A stretch of DNA of 64,000 nt from Lysobacteraceae bacterium (GTDB taxonomy: Bacteria > Pseudomonadota > Gammaproteobacteria > Xanthomonadales > Xanthomonadaceae): positions 1 to 64,000 of the forward strand of contig JAUXUI010000100.1 of NCBI GenBank assembly GCA_030681035.1, written 5' to 3'. Numbering within the stretch: the stretch's first letter is position 1; the number at the start of each line of letters is the position of its first letter. The notes under the pieces are model-generated. The model ran no database searches and was not told where the DNA came from. It was given only the letters and a program-made list of their open reading frames with translations. Made by a program: the position numbers and the translations under genes. Of this stretch, positions 61,662 through 64,000 are shown piece by piece.

Positions 61662-62144
61662 ATGGAATCACAGGCCAGACTTACCGACGCGCTGGCCGAG
61701 ACGGCGCTCGCCATCGCTACCCAGGCGGACCGGCTCGAAGGAGTTTTACAGCTTGAACGCGAGGCACTGGTCGCCAACGATGACCGCACGTTGGATTCGG
61801 TAGCACGCGACAAAGACCTCATCGTGCGCACCTTGGAAACTCAGGAACGCGAGCGGCTGCATCTCGCGCGCGCGCTCGACATCTCGCCGGGTCCAGCACC
61901 GATGCGCGCCGCATTGGCAGAACACGGCGCTGCACGCGATGCGTGGGCGCACTGCGTGGGCGTGCTTGAACGTTGTCAAGCGATCAACTCGGCCAACGGC
62001 CGGATTGTGGAAATCAAACTGCAGAATGTTCGCACTGCGTTGGATCTGCTGTCGGGCAGGGATATGGCAACCAGTGCCACGACTTACGGCCCAACCGGCC
62101 GTACTGCACGTGTACACAGCCCCCTGACCATCGCACGGGCCTGA
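61662..62144 (+). CDS. flgN: Flagellar export chaperone FlgN
   Basis: A 160-residue all-helical protein beginning 2 bp after the flgM stop. The FlgN pattern LQLEREALVANDDRTLDSVARDKDLIVRTLETQERERLHL and the C-terminal CQAINSANGRIVEIKLQNVRTALDLLSG, which binds FlgK and FlgL, are visible. Confidence 0.9.
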   Translation: MESQARLTDALAETALAIATQADRLEGVLQLEREALVANDDRTLDSVARDKDLIVRTLETQERERLHLARALDISPGPAPMRAALAEHGAARDAWAHCVGVLERCQAINSANGRIVEIKLQNVRTALDLLSGRDMATSATTYGPTGRTARVHSPLTIARA

Positions 62145-62173
62145 TCGGCAAGCGCATTGCCCCGGGCCCGGCC

Positions 62174-62863
62174 GTGATCACAGACCCACCGCAAATTCGT
62201 TCGCTGATCAATCACATGATCCGGGGCAAGGTTCCCATTACGGTGATGCTGCCCGAGCGTGAAGGCTTCTTCAGCAGCCTGTTGCTGGACAGCGACCGCG
62301 AAGACGGCAGCCTGCTGGCCGACGAATTGTTTCCGGCACGCGGCCACCAGGCCGTGGAACCTGGAATGGAAATACGCGTGCTGGGAAACCTTGATGGCAT
62401 TGAAGTGCGCTTCAGAAGCCGCGTCATCAAGATACATGCAGCGCCACCGGCAGCCAGTTATAGTCTGGCCATGCCAACTGCAATGGATTACAAGCAGCGA
62501 CGCAACGCATTTCGTGTTCCAGTTTCGCCGGCATCGGCCATTCCAGTGCATCTGCGCGCTGAGGGCTTCAACGCCAAAGGCACATTGACTGACATCTCGC
62601 ACAACGGCTTGCGTGTCGCCATGCGCAACGCAAGCTCCCTGCCCATGGGCACGGAGTTGCTTTGCGAGATTGAATTGCCCAACGAACCCATCAGCGCAAA
62701 GGCGGAAGCCCGGCACAGCGAACCCGACCGACGCGGCCTGGGGGTGGTGTATGTTGGGTTCCGATTCCTGGAGCTGAACCGCGAACACCAGCGTACTATC
62801 AATCGATTCACTGCCAACCTGCAGCGCGATCAACTGCGTGCCCGTCGCATGTTTCACTCCTGA
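62174..62863 (+). CDS. YcgR-like PilZ flagellar brake protein
   Basis: A 229-residue c-di-GMP receptor. The start is taken as the GTG at 62174 (VITDPPQIRSLINHMIRGKVP), because the YcgR_N domain begins there; no strong ribosome site is visible. The N-terminal YcgR_N beta domain (about 1-105) precedes a PilZ domain with both ligand motifs: RxxxR in KQRRNAFRVPV and D-x-S-x-x-G in LTDISHNGLRV. With c-di-GMP bound, such proteins slow the motor. It lies 29 bp after flgN and 7 bp before the EAL/HDOD gene. Confidence 0.9.
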   Translation: MITDPPQIRSLINHMIRGKVPITVMLPEREGFFSSLLLDSDREDGSLLADELFPARGHQAVEPGMEIRVLGNLDGIEVRFRSRVIKIHAAPPAASYSLAMPTAMDYKQRRNAFRVPVSPASAIPVHLRAEGFNAKGTLTDISHNGLRVAMRNASSLPMGTELLCEIELPNEPISAKAEARHSEPDRRGLGVVYVGFRFLELNREHQRTINRFTANLQRDQLRARRMFHS

Positions 62864-62870
62864 GGTCGCC

Positions 62871-64000
62871 ATGCCCGATTCCACCAACGCAATGTTTCAG
62901 CCCGACCTGCCCTCGATGGTGGCGCGGCAGGCGATCCTTGATCGTGACCAGAAACTTTTTGGTTACGAACTGCTGTTCCGTGCGACCTTGGCTGACCGTC
63001 ACGCCAACATCACCGATGGCGACGCGGCAACCGCACGCGTTTTGATGCAGGCATTGGTGGATATCGGCATCGAGCGGCTGGTTGGCGATTCGCATGCTCT
63101 GTTCAACATGACCCGCCGATTGTTGCTGGAGCACGAGTTGCTGCCGATCTCGGGCAAACGCATCGGTCTTGAGCTGCTGGAAGATCAGGTGATTGATGAA
63201 GCACTGCTGACTGCGCTGCGCGACTTGTCGCGCCGCGGCTACCTGATCGTGCTCGACGATTTTGTCTTGCGCGAACAAACACCTGAAATCAATGAATTGC
63301 TCGAACTCGCTGACATCATCAAGATCGAGATACCCAATCGTACCGATAGTGATCTCGCCGAACAGATTGCACGTTTGCGCCCCTTTCGCGCTCGCCTGGT
63401 TGCCGAAAAAGTAGAAACGCACGACGAATTTCAGCGTTGTCTTGCACTCGGGTTCGATCTATTCCAGGGCTACTTCTTCTTTCGCCCCGAGATCATCGGC
63501 GAAGGCAACGTCTCGGAAACCGGCCTCAGCGTAATGCGGCTGCTGGCGGCGTTGGAGGATGCCAACAATGGCCCGAAGGAACTGGAGAGCATCATCACCT
63601 CCGATGCCGTGCTCAGCTACCGCCTGCTGCGGCTGGTCAACTCCGCCTACTTCGGCCTGAGCAGCTCGGTCAGTTCCTTGCGCCACGCAATCGTGTATTT
63701 GGGCATCGGCAATATTCGCAACTGGGTGCGGGTACTGGCCTTGGCTCGCCTGGACAATCGCCCACCTGAATTATTGAAGGCCGCGCTGGTGCGCGCCCGC
63801 ATGTGCGAACAACTCATCACAGGTGGCAAGCCCAGCAGCAAAGGAGAGCAAGCGTTCATGGTCGGCCTGTTTTCGATGCTTGATGCCTTGCTCAATGCAC
63901 CGATGGATGAGTTGCTGAGCAACCTCAATCTGCCTGCTGAAGTCAGCCATGCCATTCACGACGGAAGCGGCCCGTTTGGCGCGCTGCTGGAACAGGTACA
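62871..64000 (+). CDS. EAL-HDOD signalling protein (3' end beyond window)
   Basis: An open frame of more than 376 codons with no stop before the window edge. The N-terminal EAL-like domain has YELLFRA, FNMTRRLL, IGLELLED, IVLDDF, IKIEI, VAEKVET and FQGYFFFRP, so residues at most catalytic positions appear kept but in a divergent setting. The HDOD domain follows (ELESIITSDAVLSYRLLRLVNSAYFGLSSSVSSLRHAIVYLGIGNIRNWVRVLAL). EAL-HDOD (YuxH/CdgJ type) proteins often sense rather than degrade c-di-GMP and influence motility. It begins 7 bp after the PilZ gene and is very likely cotranscribed with it. Confidence 0.9.
   Translation, partial: MPDSTNAMFQPDLPSMVARQAILDRDQKLFGYELLFRATLADRHANITDGDAATARVLMQALVDIGIERLVGDSHALFNMTRRLLLEHELLPISGKRIGLELLEDQVIDEALLTALRDLSRRGYLIVLDDFVLREQTPEINELLELADIIKIEIPNRTDSDLAEQIARLRPFRARLVAEKVETHDEFQRCLALGFDLFQGYFFFRPEIIGEGNVSETGLSVMRLLAALEDANNGPKELESIITSDAVLSYRLLRLVNSAYFGLSSSVSSLRHAIVYLGIGNIRNWVRVLALARLDNRPPELLKAALVRARMCEQLITGGKPSSKGEQAFMVGLFSMLDALLNAPMDELLSNLNLPAEVSHAIHDGSGPFGALLEQV

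Noticed and set aside
1-64000. tRNA, rRNA, prophage or IS transposase genes
   Set aside because: Both strands were read for cloverleaf-like intergenic segments, integrases and transposases; none could be supported.

Overview
The window is high-GC DNA from a flagellated gammaproteobacterium, most likely Xanthomonadales (Lysobacteraceae/Rhodanobacteraceae-like). This rests on the protein types, a split type II secretion pseudopilin cluster, the flgB-L order with cheV and flgA beside it, and dispersed palindromic intergenic repeats. The taxon is inference, because no rRNA or tRNA gene is present. I see no prophage, IS element or CRISPR array.

Layout. Positions 1-383 hold a heptamer tandem array and an inverted-repeat cassette. 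From 0.4 to 3.5 kb lie a diguanylate cyclase and uup on the minus strand. From 3.7 to 8.2 kb on the plus strand lie a SLOG-like/4-TM membrane protein, a TIR-TM-TPR protein and a small DP-EP-like protein; this is the best candidate for an undescribed NAD-nucleotide signalling or defence system. From 8.3 to 18.3 kb there is a secreted TPR protein, then minus-strand genes: oxidoreductase-like Cys protein, aldo/keto reductase, RIO kinase, YjdF-like protein, and a tightly coupled operon mrcB - TPR lipoprotein - yoaA - tsaB. From 18.6 to 23.2 kb there is one giant multi-module glycosyltransferase. From 23.4 to 26.3 kb lie gspG-H-I-J-K (minus), back to back with bioA-rsmE (plus). From 28.4 to 29.1 kb there is a repeat-packed intergenic block. 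From 29.1 to 34.5 kb lie rsmI (minus), lpoA-yraN and an FAD oxidase (plus), and an RsuA-type pseudouridine synthase (minus).

From 35.1 to 42.9 kb there is a lipid-modification island: two unrelated desaturases followed by six genes with overlapping or nearly touching ends (FAD oxidoreductase, DUF1365, CFA-type methyltransferase, DUF2878, DUF1295, second methyltransferase). The FAD protein and first methyltransferase look like the two halves of the plant fused cyclopropane synthase. The second methyltransferase resembles plant coclaurine N-methyltransferase-like enzymes.

From 42.9 to 47.3 kb lie a small secreted protein, an OmpA-family porin with a clear terminator, prpD and a LacI regulator. 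From 47.4 kb to the right edge is a flagellar region: flgL-K-J-I-H-G-F-E-D-C-B and cheV on the minus strand, then a soluble chemoreceptor, flgA, flgM, flgN, a PilZ (YcgR-like) protein and an EAL/HDOD protein cut by the window edge, on the plus strand.

The flagellar control logic can be read directly. There are sigma-54 sites before flgB and before the chemoreceptor-flgA pair. There are sigma-28 sites before cheV, before flgM, and, at the other end of the window, before the diguanylate cyclase. Together with the PilZ and EAL/HDOD genes this suggests that c-di-GMP signalling and motility are co-regulated here.
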